Origin: a virus
Direction: 5' to 3' (one strand)
Length of the DNA stretch: 29,250 nucleotides
IMG/VR virus record: IMGVR_UViG_3300037585_005872
Span: 1 to 29,250 of that record
The notes beneath the pieces were generated by a model that saw only the letters and a program-made list of their open reading frames with translations, made no database searches and was not told the DNA's origin. Shown here piece by piece: positions 11,601 to 20,359 of the stretch (positions within the stretch are counted from its first letter, which is position 1; every line of letters starts with the position of its first letter). A program made the position numbers and the translations under genes.

Positions 11601-14600
11601 TTCATCTATTTATTCAGCCCAATATCCCTACAATATCCCAGTAACTGAACTCACTTGTTCATCCTCACCAGCGTTCTCCGCTTACGCTGAATATTTCCAA
11701 GACATCTATGAGGAGCAAGGGAACACCAAAGCCACCGGAGATATTGTATTGGGAACCTCCGCTGACGGAACCCAAATTGATGCCCAGAAATTTGTTATTC
11801 AGGATCTCTATAATGATTTCAGTTTCCAGTTTGACGTAGGAGCAACAACCACTACTTATACAGCCGGCGCAGTCCCGGGGGATGGAGGAACATATACTAT
11901 TGGCGTATCGGGACCAGCAGCCGCTACTGTTTGCGCTTCGCGCTTGAATGATGCGATTATTGCCGCTAGGGCGTTAGCCGTTCCTTTGGGTATTGATGCT
12001 CCGGTATATGATAGTGTCCGCACTATTGATTTAACAGCGGGAACAGCCGGCACTGACTTTAACAGTCCTACTAAAGATATTACTTGGTCAGGGGTCGGCG
12101 GTCCTACCGGCGCTACTGTGACAACTTGGAATGGCGGAACAGATTATACTTTAAATAGTGAGACTCTTGATTTAACTGATGTTGCTCACGGCACTGTAAC
12201 TTATATTTTCGATGCTGCCACAGCGCCCGCCGCTTCTACAGCTACTATTATTGGATGTCAAGGCGCGTCGTCTCTAGAGGCTGTTGCACAGGCAGTCGTG
12301 CAAACAGTTGGACTTTCCTATGCTGCCGGGAATATTAATATTACAGGCACTTATGCCGGCGCTGGTGTGGTGACCCTCATCGCTGCTGTTCCCGGTACCG
12401 CTATGAATGGCAAAACAATCACAGGGACAGCCGTAGCCGGTGGTTACGCCCACGCATCTGCTTTTGCTAGTGGGTCCGGAGCAACTACAAGTTGTTTTGA
12501 AATCCCACAACCAAAATCACCCGGTTCGGTGTATACCCGCCCGCCGTGGACAGCAGGGAGCGGACGTCGAGTGGTAGATGGTCTAGACCGAGGCGAACTC
12601 CTGACTACTGGTCATAGTTATCCATTTTATAATTCATATGAAAAATTTGTTGAAGACTCACGACTTGCCGGAAAAGATTATACTATTATCCCAGAATTTC
12701 GAATTAGCGAGCATATTGAAGAATACAACAATGCTAGTGATCCATTTTCACTGGTGTCTTCCTCTCTAGAGTTGACTGGAGCGAGTGATAATCTTTATGA
12801 CGGAACTAATGGGAGCTTTTATGAGAGATATGCCCAAACCGATGTGATTGAATTTTTGGGTGATTTTATGCCCTCATCCGACGCCCGGGCAAACGGCGAT
12901 AGTGATTTTGTTTTTAATAACTTTCCCCGTCATTTTGAAATGAGTTCAGATGCCATCATTAAATTGTTACCGTATGATGGCTTTTACCCAGTTAAGAGGT
13001 CAACCCAAGTTGCTACTCATTTTTCTCAATCGTTTTTGGGTCGCTTGAGTTATAATTATGGCACTCCGAGTTATTCTCCTACTAGGGTCTTTTTGCGACC
13101 AACTTTTGCCCCCGGAATTTTTTATAACTCTATTAAGTCAGGAATAGCAGTTGATTACCCCGTCCGCCGTCCTCTGCGTAATGCTAATCAGTTTTTACCT
13201 ATATCAGCGAGCGTTCCTCTCGGAGGAGCATTATCCGGATCCCTAAGCGTCACTGTGAGCGGCACTATCCCTGGAAACCGCCGCCGGCCCAATGAAGGGG
13301 ACAATCCTAATTTTGATTTCTCTAATCCTACATTCGGTGAAGACGTTAATAAATTCTTTTGGGCAGATCGCCTACCGTTTGAAACCATCTTAAATCCTGC
13401 CCCTCATATGGGTTTTATAGACCCCAACGACCCGGGACTCGACCAGGAAGAAAATCTTATCAACAATACTTTGGTTTTATCAGATATCAATCAGTATATG
13501 TCCCAGGATGTGTCTGGATCGTTTAAGCTTCCGATGACCGGCACCCTATATCATAAGGCTATTTCTAACTTCCTGGCGAATGTCCCTCGCTTCTTCCTTA
13601 CTAAAAAAGAAAACAAATTTGGGGATGATGGATATTTGACTAAATTTGTAAGCCGATTTGGCGGTGTTCCTAACCCTAAGGACCCGGACAGTAATCAGAA
13701 TCCCAATGCTCCGCGTACAGTGAACGTAGAAAAGGGATGCTATATGATGGAAGTGGGGCTAATGAAGACATCGGATTTCAACCTCTATAGTAACCCGTAT
13801 GCCTTTGGACACCCTACAGCTACAGGTTCATCAGGGTGGGATGCTCTTGCCGCCGAGCAACTTCCCGCTCCTTTGAATTGGCCTTCTCATCGTGCTGAAT
13901 TTGCTCCATTCACACCCCCTTATTATTACGGACCTTCTTTGGCACGAATTGCTTTTATTCCGCGCGGCGACAAAGCCGAATATACGTTGGATGAAATTGT
14001 TAATAATACTCGGGGGGAATTATTTGTTCGTTACCTCAATGAGCATGAAGCCTATTATGATATGACTTCTGGATCTTACATAGACAACCAGGGCAATGTA
14101 GTCTCTTCAATCTATAATCCTCCTTATGGCTGGAACCGTGCGTGGCAAAACAGAATGGATATAGATGCCAGTGTGGTTCTGGGGAATGAATTTCCCACAG
14201 GGTTTGGAAGCTACAAATCTTTAAATCCTAACAAATGGACCGTAATGCCCAAATGGGAGAGTCCCGTGCTCGACTTTCCCTCATCCCGGGAAATGGATGG
14301 CACCCCGAGATATAACTTCTCATCCTCCGTTACCCCAGGGGAATATACTACAGAGACCCAGGGGATGTGGCACCAATATGGCGTGATGCCTCAGTCCGAG
14401 GAAGGGGTTTATATGTTTATGAAGGATGTGTCTTTGGGAGAGTATGATAAGATCGCGATCACGAAAGCCGGCACGACCTACTCCGTTGAGGCTGAATTTG
14501 TAAGTGTAGAAAAGGCACCACGTGTAGCTGTACAGAATGGAGTTCCTGTACGCTCTCTCGCATCTTTGTGCGGCTTCGATCCAGACGAGATTATGACAGA

Positions 14601-15543
14601 TGGGTTTGATATTTCCAAAGCCAAGCGTATTGGCGAGATAGCTCAAGACGATGAAAAAACTTTATCGGAAGCCATTCTGGCAATGCCTTATTATATTGAT
14701 CCTAAGAGGCAGGCTCGTTTTATCACCTTGCAGGCCCCTGCTGAAATGTTGGGTCCTAAAATAAAAGAGTTCCGCAAGCACTTTACAAAATATTCGTTGC
14801 CGCCCAAGATGTCCCAAGTACTAAGATATATGGTACCGCCGGGCTATCCATCTATACCAGATTTGATAACTCCGTTTGGTACAGATGAATATGATGAAAT
14901 ATTAGAAAATGGAACCCCCACTCGCGTTCCCGTTATCTATTTGATGGAGCACAAAGTTTCTCTGTCAAGACAAGATGTGGCTGATATTTGGCAGGGGATA
15001 ATGCCTGAGTTGTCTACCACCTTTCAGATGAGTTTATCTTCTATTGATCATTATATGCCGGGTGATAATGTAGAAATTAACCCGACCGAGTTTCCGGAAG
15101 TTCTTCGATCCCAAATAGACCTGGGGGTTACTCGTACTGGTCATCCTCGCTATGATCTGTTAGATATAGCCAGCGACGACCGGATTGATAACGGACTTTT
15201 CCCTGAAATTAAATGGTTGGTATTTAAGGTAAAAGAAAAAGGACTTTGTACATATACACAAATGGTTATGGAAGAAGTGGATGGCGAAGACGTCCTCTCT
15301 TATGATAATCCCTTTTTGCCGTTGCCTCGACCCGACAACGCTGATCAAAGGAGATCATGGCGAGATAGGTGGTCATCTAGTGTATATTTGGCAGATCATT
15401 CGGTATTATCTCCCACCTATAACTGGCCTTATGATTATTTCTCTTTGATTGAGCACGCTAAAGTAAATACCAAAATAGGCTTTAGACCGGATCTTGAAAA
15501 AGAGATGGATGAAAGCTTTCCGAACGGAATTCCAGATGAGTGA
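5674..15543 (+). CDS. Giant multidomain virion protein (3289 aa) with two LamG-like domains
   Basis: A single uninterrupted frame of 3289 codons, coupled to the previous gene by an ATGA overlap. Regions by eye: 162-350, a LamG/concanavalin-type jellyroll (VEFFLHKESP, FFINGKCI, MDEFRFWKKNRN); 463-616, a helical tail-protein-like block (LLQIVAMYFDSTQNQIKGL, NLNYIFKSKGNEKAIRNFIR) resembling P2 gpI-type tail proteins; 670-890, a second jellyroll-like domain (KRAYLGAHRTNFTGSGL, LRYWTDYIPPE); about 1000-1130, a charged helical block (FNNLIGEPVNKYRIQYKRME) ending VVENHVLERPKIQYKLPYL. Next come long beta/Gly/Ser-rich regions, an Ala/Gly/Thr-rich double module at about 2055-2270, and a mixed C-terminus (IKWLVFKVKEKG, YNWPYDYFSLIEHAKV). 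It has no membrane segments and no peptidase motif that I can see. It is probably a baseplate-peripheral or tail-fibre-network protein; the exact role is unknown. Confidence 0.85.
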   Translation: MSIKKLFDKNKQAITVSKYLKKSAPGDLGDGIESAEDLKEKVERREYFLPPVDYSNPENFVKYGSAQRYYANAFNYILNYYPYDGSSLEKTKFYNDISPLEKYMLEDVYPKSTGYVFFGSTAATAVSNSSGYYSVTNPEYIQVKGGPHLNTFYNEPKYRTSNLEFGGTNGTTVEFFLHKESPINPASESVKQVILDLTNGAATGSSDYGRLRVEIESGSAGNTDRFYVTMRSGSNGFTRLPVPTTGGLNIANNTWQYYSLVFNTSLADPTINFFINGKCISTAITGASGAISEVTGTMIGNLGALRSSPSGSAYHGTLMEGSGNLNASMDEFRFWKKNRNDEEIGRHWFSHVYGGSNKYDANVSLGAYYKFNEGITATSSIDSVVLDYSGRVSNGQFINYNSSTSRNTGSAVDSLQLTDVKEVPDPIVRASNPLYVASKEGYVLTGSNYDYTNNSWLMNFLPSWIIDDDHQNEGELGNLLQIVAMYFDSTQNQIKGLQETRFIDYISGSVEATLNDFPHNDRLIESLGMETPEFFENAGVLQQFLKRDEQINFDQRVVDIKNAIYKNLYNNLNYIFKSKGNEKAIRNFIRCLGVGDEIISLNTYSDNADFRLTSSYTPAVSDKRFVDFTGLLNQSDDYATVYQYYDSSNPNSVGILSASTSGEFAMTMQGTFVFPDKTNYQTLDYTLPTVVSASLYGFHTPLTATTSSTDLTWASAVNDFGLQVYAVKSPGEYADIYSPLEQVRDAYFVVKDRAGTTLLTSSIFYNVYDGQKWNLSLSVRPKNYPYTDGVTGSSAAITGYTLELYGVNYDTGIKRNYFQATADYAIQAGLGAVTSAKRAYLGAHRTNFTGSGLVPTDVRGTSLRYWTDYIPPETVDFQANEVNTFGRKDPYRNAYSFQTAKPPVYIPRIQTLALDWDFANITGSDASGQFPVTDFSSGSVDGKYPSEYQHPTFSNINLRQHTGRGDFFTTNSTPVRKDYVYRSKLEVPEYIGSDTMVKVLSQDDTTFGVYVRPISFFFAVEKSMYESISHRMLALFASIDEFNNLIGEPVNKYRIQYKRMEKVREIFFRKVRNDIPDLDKYVRFYKWLDTAMTEMIEQLFPESSRYAKSVRKVVENHVLERPKIQYKLPYLKKKEPWYPGDPEFTVFSGSICVTAPGWGKNHHPISDSQTENCFWWRTRSTPPNASPIRPIVLRAIDVENRRNRIVCLSSDFRSPYIGGINQEYNKKRRISNITFDQFGPLPDCEDYSDPNVKTKVPFRVLKDGVGYPGDQLSPFTAISSSINSGYNAVLNSAGLTGISLNNLHEDSIFPFRHSVPMQGPFTKRWVGGIQARHNAPLRSLDRKEEFTLAIASGTGSISNITPGSIPQGRYLRGMGSKSPVNISNILTVTSSHTDDQGLRQVGNFVKRYETVSTVNRAATNMDFVFNTSFYQYSMPTAFLRTPTRAAAGLSGSADYPAPRQRSGRRINETIFVERFESPGGKATSKQQFRDVNSDQYAPNNALPYRNIGVRAPYNSQLKDHTRFGGWQNATETIPSVHKNPKNGILRIGITTTSPTAAYATGSFYNNGFLVSPLPAADRSQWTSYISGSDNQAVYNQYVALWCRYPENISFVTSSIESLFPAGYPGVFLNTANKKEFLWAHNRDFVPWKQVRAGESAAGRYYVQNNVYELPPLVSESRNAAGIRLESYKIGTLTRTVSNRTNQPLTYSFSAQYREPPITSRYKQLIKQIYTPIGKPSQTSDRKINIQMQSTYGNELMGFASRGLNQYYRTKKWMHGKIKRPYEIIRDLRAQEVQDSVDGLDIIRLMAYPETIYPKEVYTYFSGSRARLSFIYPNWKDDKKLATGLDATTLVNYRHLISAASASAFNRQITRIESPFTNSVGYPVLKIDQTPYASPSALYSIPTGAGSGSIWPLDSFLYSDYITPLASVIAPSGKPIVLADAGTMAAGELMMTNYGTINDGITDTADGGTSNAAYYNTSSIYSAQYPYNIPVTELTCSSSPAFSAYAEYFQDIYEEQGNTKATGDIVLGTSADGTQIDAQKFVIQDLYNDFSFQFDVGATTTTYTAGAVPGDGGTYTIGVSGPAAATVCASRLNDAIIAARALAVPLGIDAPVYDSVRTIDLTAGTAGTDFNSPTKDITWSGVGGPTGATVTTWNGGTDYTLNSETLDLTDVAHGTVTYIFDAATAPAASTATIIGCQGASSLEAVAQAVVQTVGLSYAAGNINITGTYAGAGVVTLIAAVPGTAMNGKTITGTAVAGGYAHASAFASGSGATTSCFEIPQPKSPGSVYTRPPWTAGSGRRVVDGLDRGELLTTGHSYPFYNSYEKFVEDSRLAGKDYTIIPEFRISEHIEEYNNASDPFSLVSSSLELTGASDNLYDGTNGSFYERYAQTDVIEFLGDFMPSSDARANGDSDFVFNNFPRHFEMSSDAIIKLLPYDGFYPVKRSTQVATHFSQSFLGRLSYNYGTPSYSPTRVFLRPTFAPGIFYNSIKSGIAVDYPVRRPLRNANQFLPISASVPLGGALSGSLSVTVSGTIPGNRRRPNEGDNPNFDFSNPTFGEDVNKFFWADRLPFETILNPAPHMGFIDPNDPGLDQEENLINNTLVLSDINQYMSQDVSGSFKLPMTGTLYHKAISNFLANVPRFFLTKKENKFGDDGYLTKFVSRFGGVPNPKDPDSNQNPNAPRTVNVEKGCYMMEVGLMKTSDFNLYSNPYAFGHPTATGSSGWDALAAEQLPAPLNWPSHRAEFAPFTPPYYYGPSLARIAFIPRGDKAEYTLDEIVNNTRGELFVRYLNEHEAYYDMTSGSYIDNQGNVVSSIYNPPYGWNRAWQNRMDIDASVVLGNEFPTGFGSYKSLNPNKWTVMPKWESPVLDFPSSREMDGTPRYNFSSSVTPGEYTTETQGMWHQYGVMPQSEEGVYMFMKDVSLGEYDKIAITKAGTTYSVEAEFVSVEKAPRVAVQNGVPVRSLASLCGFDPDEIMTDGFDISKAKRIGEIAQDDEKTLSEAILAMPYYIDPKRQARFITLQAPAEMLGPKIKEFRKHFTKYSLPPKMSQVLRYMVPPGYPSIPDLITPFGTDEYDEILENGTPTRVPVIYLMEHKVSLSRQDVADIWQGIMPELSTTFQMSLSSIDHYMPGDNVEINPTEFPEVLRSQIDLGVTRTGHPRYDLLDIASDDRIDNGLFPEIKWLVFKVKEKGLCTYTQMVMEEVDGEDVLSYDNPFLPLPRPDNADQRRSWRDRWSSSVYLADHSVLSPTYNWPYDYFSLIEHAKVNTKIGFRPDLEKEMDESFPNGIPDE
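11838..12484 (+). repeat. Two tandem diverged Ala/Gly/Thr-rich modules inside the giant protein
   Basis: Protein residues about 2055-2155 and 2158-2270 of the giant virion protein appear to be two copies of one small domain. Each begins with a short strand (TYTIGV / TYIFDAA), continues into an Ala-rich helix after a Thr/Ala run (CASRLNDAIIAARAL / SLEAVAQAVVQTVG), and closes with a Gly-rich beta hairpin containing a G-T-A-x-x-x-N core (TAGTAGTDFN / AAVPGTAMNG). The composition is strikingly different from the Tyr/Pro/Asn-rich flanks. Modules of this helix-plus-TAGTAGN type recur in phage tail proteins. Copy similarity is at protein level only; no long DNA identity is visible. Confidence 0.5.
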
Positions 15544-15553
15544 TAATTAAGAT

Positions 15554-16468
15554 ATGGTAAAGTTTTTTAATCAAAAAGAAGAAGTTCTTCAAATTAACCT
15601 CACGCCCTACGGCAAGGAATTGTTTACTAGCGGTTCTTTTATGCCAGCTTATTATGCATTTTATGACACTGGGATCCTTTATGATGGCTCCTGGGGACAA
15701 ATAAATGAAATTCAGAATAAGATTGTGGACCGGATCAAAGATGAAACTCCCCGCCTCAACCGCAACACCCGATTTTATTCCACAACTCAACCCCAAGTGT
15801 CGCTACGGACACTAGACCAGCAAAACATTTTTTATCAAACCAGTTCATATAATGAGCCCTTTTATCGATTTTTGGGGAGCAATAGTCCTTGGTCGGATTA
15901 TGCACCATCGTGGTATATTTTTGTAACCCCCGAGACCGAGGCTACCTTCAATGACGGAGTTCAATACCAAATGAACGGAACGCTCCCTATGCGTAGTGCA
16001 TCATTGGATATTGAATACCTAGTGCAACAGGAGTGGGATGTAAATTTCTATACACTGGAAAAAAACGAAAAACTAGTGTTAGATGTTCAAGAATTGAATA
16101 CATTATTCAAGGTCAATGGTAATTTTGATGTTGAAGTATTAAAAGTAGTCGGAAGTGCCCAGAACAACTCCGAACGATATGAATCTCTAGGATTTGTTAA
16201 TCGTTCTGGTCCGAATGGGGAATTTTTAACCGATCAGACTGTTCCTCATAACCTTGCCCGTTTAATTAATGGTACTGACGAGGCTATTGTTGATGGTTTC
16301 CCAATTCTGGATAGTACTTATGTAGAGTATTATTTAGACATAGCGATTGATCGAGAGATCGCCGAATATAATTTGCCTCTTAATTCTACTCTTTATACTC
16401 GTGATGTCACCAATGTTAGCAGGAATGTATGCGCAGCTACTAGTATAGACGGCAGGGATAACTCATGA
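15554..16468 (+). CDS. Conserved virion-associated protein (304 aa)
   Basis: A 304-residue protein with no enzyme motif. The N-terminus has a distinctive pattern: MVKFFNQKEEVLQINLTPYG (1-20), then SGSFMPAYYAFYDTGILYDG (26-45). I recognise the same style of N-terminus in uncharacterised structural-cluster proteins of other large phages, but know no named function. The C-terminal half is acidic and beta-rich (LVLDVQELNTLFKVNGNFDV). It starts 10 nt after the giant gene with only weak AAG upstream and ends with a 4-nt ATGA overlap with the 1292-aa gene, so translation of the three genes is probably coupled. A tail or baseplate accessory role is inferred from position. Confidence 0.7.
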   Translation: MVKFFNQKEEVLQINLTPYGKELFTSGSFMPAYYAFYDTGILYDGSWGQINEIQNKIVDRIKDETPRLNRNTRFYSTTQPQVSLRTLDQQNIFYQTSSYNEPFYRFLGSNSPWSDYAPSWYIFVTPETEATFNDGVQYQMNGTLPMRSASLDIEYLVQQEWDVNFYTLEKNEKLVLDVQELNTLFKVNGNFDVEVLKVVGSAQNNSERYESLGFVNRSGPNGEFLTDQTVPHNLARLINGTDEAIVDGFPILDSTYVEYYLDIAIDREIAEYNLPLNSTLYTRDVTNVSRNVCAATSIDGRDNS

Positions 16469-19400
16469 TTTTAAGAAACATCCCTGAAGTAACTATTCAA
16501 ACTGTGACAATAAACCGTCAGCCTGCCGGTGGTGGACAATCAGATAAGATAAATGCATTCATAGACACCTCTTTTGTACAAACAGTAGACAACATAGAAC
16601 AGATGAACGAAGATCTTCGTCATTACAATGTGAGGATTGTAGCCACCTATAAAAAAGATAGGGCAAATCAATTAGATTATCTAACAGCCCGTCAAAATGA
16701 ATATTTGTTGTCGGAGATGTTATACCCTGATTTCTCGGCGATAACATCTGCCGATAACTATGTTCGTGCCTTGCGCAGATCTTTGGGGGAATTTCTCCCA
16801 ATTCAGCCTGATGTAAATCCTGCTATTTTGACTTATGTGACTAATAATCCTTCATCGCCATTTTCTACTATAAACCCGGGACACATAAATTCGGGTACCA
16901 TCTATTCTAGGGAAGATTTCAACCTTTCTCCCGATACAGTAATATGGGACAAACAACTCGTCTCTATTCTACCCCGTGATTCTGATGGTAATATTATTAG
17001 CAGGTCAATCGCCTCTACAACTATAGGAAGATCCTCTCGTCCGGAGGGGGACGGACCCCAAACAGATCGGGTCATTTCCAATGTGGACTACGGCGACGCC
17101 CAAGAAGAAATTGAATTTATAGGAATCCAGAACCGCGCCGCCCGACACAACTTAAGTCGGGTTATCATCCCACGAGCCCAAATGGATCTCACTGAGTCGT
17201 TAAATCTTGCACCTGATGACGATATCGAGCAACTAACGATATATGCCTTTATTTATCGTGTGCCGCCTGAGTTTCTGGGGCGACAACAACAAGAAGTGGC
17301 GATGGGTCTATACACTGGTACATCTTTAATCACATCCGCCACCGTTTTCGGGGAAAAAAGATTCTGGCCACCTTTTGGACTAAGATCGGCTTACCTTAAC
17401 AGACAGTCTCTTTATCCTCCGAGCGCCACTAGTGTAGATTCTTATTTGTCAACATCCACCCTGCAAATGGCACCCGACATTTACACCCTTCAGTATATTG
17501 ATTATGAAGAGTTGTCGGAGAGGGCTGCACGGACTGAATCAATCTTTGATAAGATTTATCGTAATTTTATGCCTTTGTATTTTGATAAAAATCCGATTCT
17601 TAAAAAGTCTATTGGCGTAGATAATTCTTTTACCGAAGCGTGGTTTTCAAAAGATAGTGAAGAGAATTTAAGAATTTGTTTCGGAATTGATTTGGTTGCG
17701 TATTTAGCGGCTACTAGTTATTTTCCTTTTGTTTATGAGAACACGAGTTTAGCAGAAGCTCTAATTAATGGAACCGGGCTGATGTCCGGATCGTCCCCCT
17801 CCTCGATTTCGAATGTAAAGGTTAAGCGCCAGTTATATAAAAAAGAAGGGCAAATCGGAAATAATTCTCTCGGAACTATTGGTAAAGATTTTAAAGAAAA
17901 TTCGGCGATTCTTTATCCGGAGGTATTTCTGGACAAGGTGGAAAAGGTACATATTTCATTAGAGGGGTCATCTCCGGACATTGAAAACAAATTTAGTTTT
18001 TATGAGACTAAGGATACTTTAGCAAACTATACAAACCAGATAACTCAAGGAACTATAGGATATGCCTGTGATGCCACTGTGATTGATTCTGCTCCTTTAC
18101 TTATTCGAAATGTCGTGTCGATTCTCACCGAAGAACAAAATAAAATCCGACAAGTATTTGAAAATATTGTAAATTCGGTACCTCGCATCGGCGAACCCCC
18201 CTTGGGACCTATCAGGGATGGGAGGGGACTATGGGACCCGGTACAACGCCTCCTGGCTGTCCCAATTGGACAGATAGAGGACCAACACCGTACATCTTAT
18301 AGGGATATAATCTTGATAGCAGCCGATGTGACTCAATGGGTTTTGGATGAGTTCGTACCAGCAACACAGAGTGGAGAAACTCAGCTAGCCGCGGCAATGA
18401 CTCAAATTTTGGACGTCAACGGGGGTATCATAGATCCAGAAAAGATTTTAGAGTTAGAAAAGCTAATATCATTTACCGTGATGTTTTTTATGAAAAAGCT
18501 TACCCAGATCTGGCCTAACCAACCCCTGGGAAATACTAACTATGGTACCACCGATGCGATGATTCAGTCTCGACCCGCGGATGATCGCCATTTCCCCATC
18601 TATAAACTGAGTCACTCGTTCGGCGAAAAATATTATCTTGGAAAAAATAAACAACTAGGCTGTGATTATATGATGGAGGACGAACCCAATCCTGATGGAA
18701 TAACTCGCCTGCCTGTCCCCTCTTATGAGGAGAGAATCAGGAAAGAGTTTAATAAATATTATACGACCGAGCCCGGACAACGCACTCCTAGTCCCTATGT
18801 TGGGACTTATGCTGCCTCAAGTTTTAAATATTTTACCCCTCACGTTTTGAGGGTGCCAACAAATGCTCCCCAGTCCGAAATATTCCAGAATAACCTGGCA
18901 AATTTTCTTCTTAACTCGCCACAGTCTTTCTACGATCTCAATGTTTATGCACAAGCCTTCAGCGATATTATCCAGTTAAATATAGAGGGAAAATACCTAA
19001 ATATTAAAAATCCTCGCATTTACCATGACCTTAACGTTACTTCTAACCAGTCATTGTATGACTCTCTTAAACAGACATTATGGCAGGAATACTCAACCCA
19101 GATATTAGAAACAACCAGTAAGCAGTTTGAGGAGCCGCGTGAAAGCTCGGGGGAAACACCAGTGACCACTCGCGGTGGATATTCTCCCAATACGATCCAT
19201 TTCACAGGACCACAAGTTATCCCTACTATAGTTGGGGGTGCTAACTCTTTAAGGGGGACTAATGCCTACACTTACCTTCAGCAAGCAGATGCGCAATATA
19301 TTATTTCCCCCGGGGCAGCAGCCGGGACCGGCTCTGGAGCTAAGGTTCCCGGAACTAAGCAGCCACAACCTTCTATCCCCATTAAGTTACCTTTTGCTAT

Positions 19401-20343
19401 ATTTGGGGAAATGAGTATCAACCCTTCAATGACGGAAGCCACGATATATCAAAAGGAGCAGTTCAATTCGATGACGTCGCTTTCTAATATTTCTGCTACC
19501 CCCGAAACTATTGTGAATACAGTTCAGTCTAGTTTATCTGCAATACCCAACCAAACTAAAAGTTTAATGGTTGTAGCTATGAGTGATGAGCAATTAGAAT
19601 TAGGAGATCCGCTGGATGCCCGTATCCCGAATTTCAATGCCCGCCGACCAACCCTGTATGATCAGGATTCCGCGGAGTTCCGTGATGAAATGATATCTTA
19701 TTATAAGCCCGGGCAAAATATTCCCCCTTTCGAGAAAACGGCTGACCCAATGAAGGTATACGCTAAATTTATGGCTTTTTGGATGAATTATAAAAATATC
19801 TTCATTGTGGAGTATTTAAGCGGATTTGGGGATTTAAATTATAAATCTGGGATTGCAGATACGGAAGCACAGCGTGTAGGCATTGACCGCCGACTAGATG
19901 AACCGGACTCACAATTTTTAGATAAAGCAAAGATGCCCATCTGGACCCCTATAACCCAGGAGATAGCAACTGTGATTTCCCAATCAGAGAATAAAAATTT
20001 ATTCTGTCGTGTCCGTCGTTTATCGCCGGAGGATATGTTTCCCGCCTTAGCAAGCTTAGGAGACGACAGGGCGGCTATCGCTAGTCAGTTCTTCAACAGT
20101 GAGAGGCATTTTAATTTGGAAACTTATAATAAGTATTTCTTCTTGTCAAATCAAGGGGCTATTAAGAAAGATCCTCAACCAACTGATGACCCTGATCCTA
20201 CGGGCGATACTCCTGGGGGCGTCATCGGCGGCGGTATGGTCGGGACCTCCGGCACAGACTCTGAACCAGAGGAAGGTGAGCCTGTCGGCTTTAACCTCGG
20301 CGGACTAGTCGGAACCATTTCCTCTCAAACACCTATTTATTAA
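16465..20343 (+). CDS. Large virion structural protein (1292 aa)
   Basis: A 1292-residue soluble protein coupled by ATGA to the preceding gene; AGGGA at 16454-16458 serves as Shine-Dalgarno. The N-terminal 90 residues look helical and charged (NIEQMNEDLRHYNVRIVATY). The middle carries a helical segment (LISFTVMFFMKKLTQIWPNQ, near 670) that is not long or hydrophobic enough for a confident membrane span. Later regions are Gln/Asn/Pro-rich. Near residue 1110 is an aromatic stretch (YAKFMAFWMNYKNIFIVEYL), followed by a helical block. The last 60 residues are disordered-looking, Asp/Pro then Gly-rich (DTPGGVIGGGMVG). No domain family recognised. The place within the tail gene block supports a structural role; size and composition suggest an elongated or scaffold-like component. 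Confidence 0.75.
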   Translation: MILRNIPEVTIQTVTINRQPAGGGQSDKINAFIDTSFVQTVDNIEQMNEDLRHYNVRIVATYKKDRANQLDYLTARQNEYLLSEMLYPDFSAITSADNYVRALRRSLGEFLPIQPDVNPAILTYVTNNPSSPFSTINPGHINSGTIYSREDFNLSPDTVIWDKQLVSILPRDSDGNIISRSIASTTIGRSSRPEGDGPQTDRVISNVDYGDAQEEIEFIGIQNRAARHNLSRVIIPRAQMDLTESLNLAPDDDIEQLTIYAFIYRVPPEFLGRQQQEVAMGLYTGTSLITSATVFGEKRFWPPFGLRSAYLNRQSLYPPSATSVDSYLSTSTLQMAPDIYTLQYIDYEELSERAARTESIFDKIYRNFMPLYFDKNPILKKSIGVDNSFTEAWFSKDSEENLRICFGIDLVAYLAATSYFPFVYENTSLAEALINGTGLMSGSSPSSISNVKVKRQLYKKEGQIGNNSLGTIGKDFKENSAILYPEVFLDKVEKVHISLEGSSPDIENKFSFYETKDTLANYTNQITQGTIGYACDATVIDSAPLLIRNVVSILTEEQNKIRQVFENIVNSVPRIGEPPLGPIRDGRGLWDPVQRLLAVPIGQIEDQHRTSYRDIILIAADVTQWVLDEFVPATQSGETQLAAAMTQILDVNGGIIDPEKILELEKLISFTVMFFMKKLTQIWPNQPLGNTNYGTTDAMIQSRPADDRHFPIYKLSHSFGEKYYLGKNKQLGCDYMMEDEPNPDGITRLPVPSYEERIRKEFNKYYTTEPGQRTPSPYVGTYAASSFKYFTPHVLRVPTNAPQSEIFQNNLANFLLNSPQSFYDLNVYAQAFSDIIQLNIEGKYLNIKNPRIYHDLNVTSNQSLYDSLKQTLWQEYSTQILETTSKQFEEPRESSGETPVTTRGGYSPNTIHFTGPQVIPTIVGGANSLRGTNAYTYLQQADAQYIISPGAAAGTGSGAKVPGTKQPQPSIPIKLPFAIFGEMSINPSMTEATIYQKEQFNSMTSLSNISATPETIVNTVQSSLSAIPNQTKSLMVVAMSDEQLELGDPLDARIPNFNARRPTLYDQDSAEFRDEMISYYKPGQNIPPFEKTADPMKVYAKFMAFWMNYKNIFIVEYLSGFGDLNYKSGIADTEAQRVGIDRRLDEPDSQFLDKAKMPIWTPITQEIATVISQSENKNLFCRVRRLSPEDMFPALASLGDDRAAIASQFFNSERHFNLETYNKYFFLSNQGAIKKDPQPTDDPDPTGDTPGGVIGGGMVGTSGTDSEPEEGEPVGFNLGGLVGTISSQTPIY

Positions 20344-20359
20344 CTGAGGGGTTTTATAA

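Noticed and set aside
15482-15796. 104-residue minus-strand frame across the giant gene end and the 304-aa gene start
   Set aside because: All supported genes are on the + strand with tight coupling here; composition is typical of an antisense shadow.
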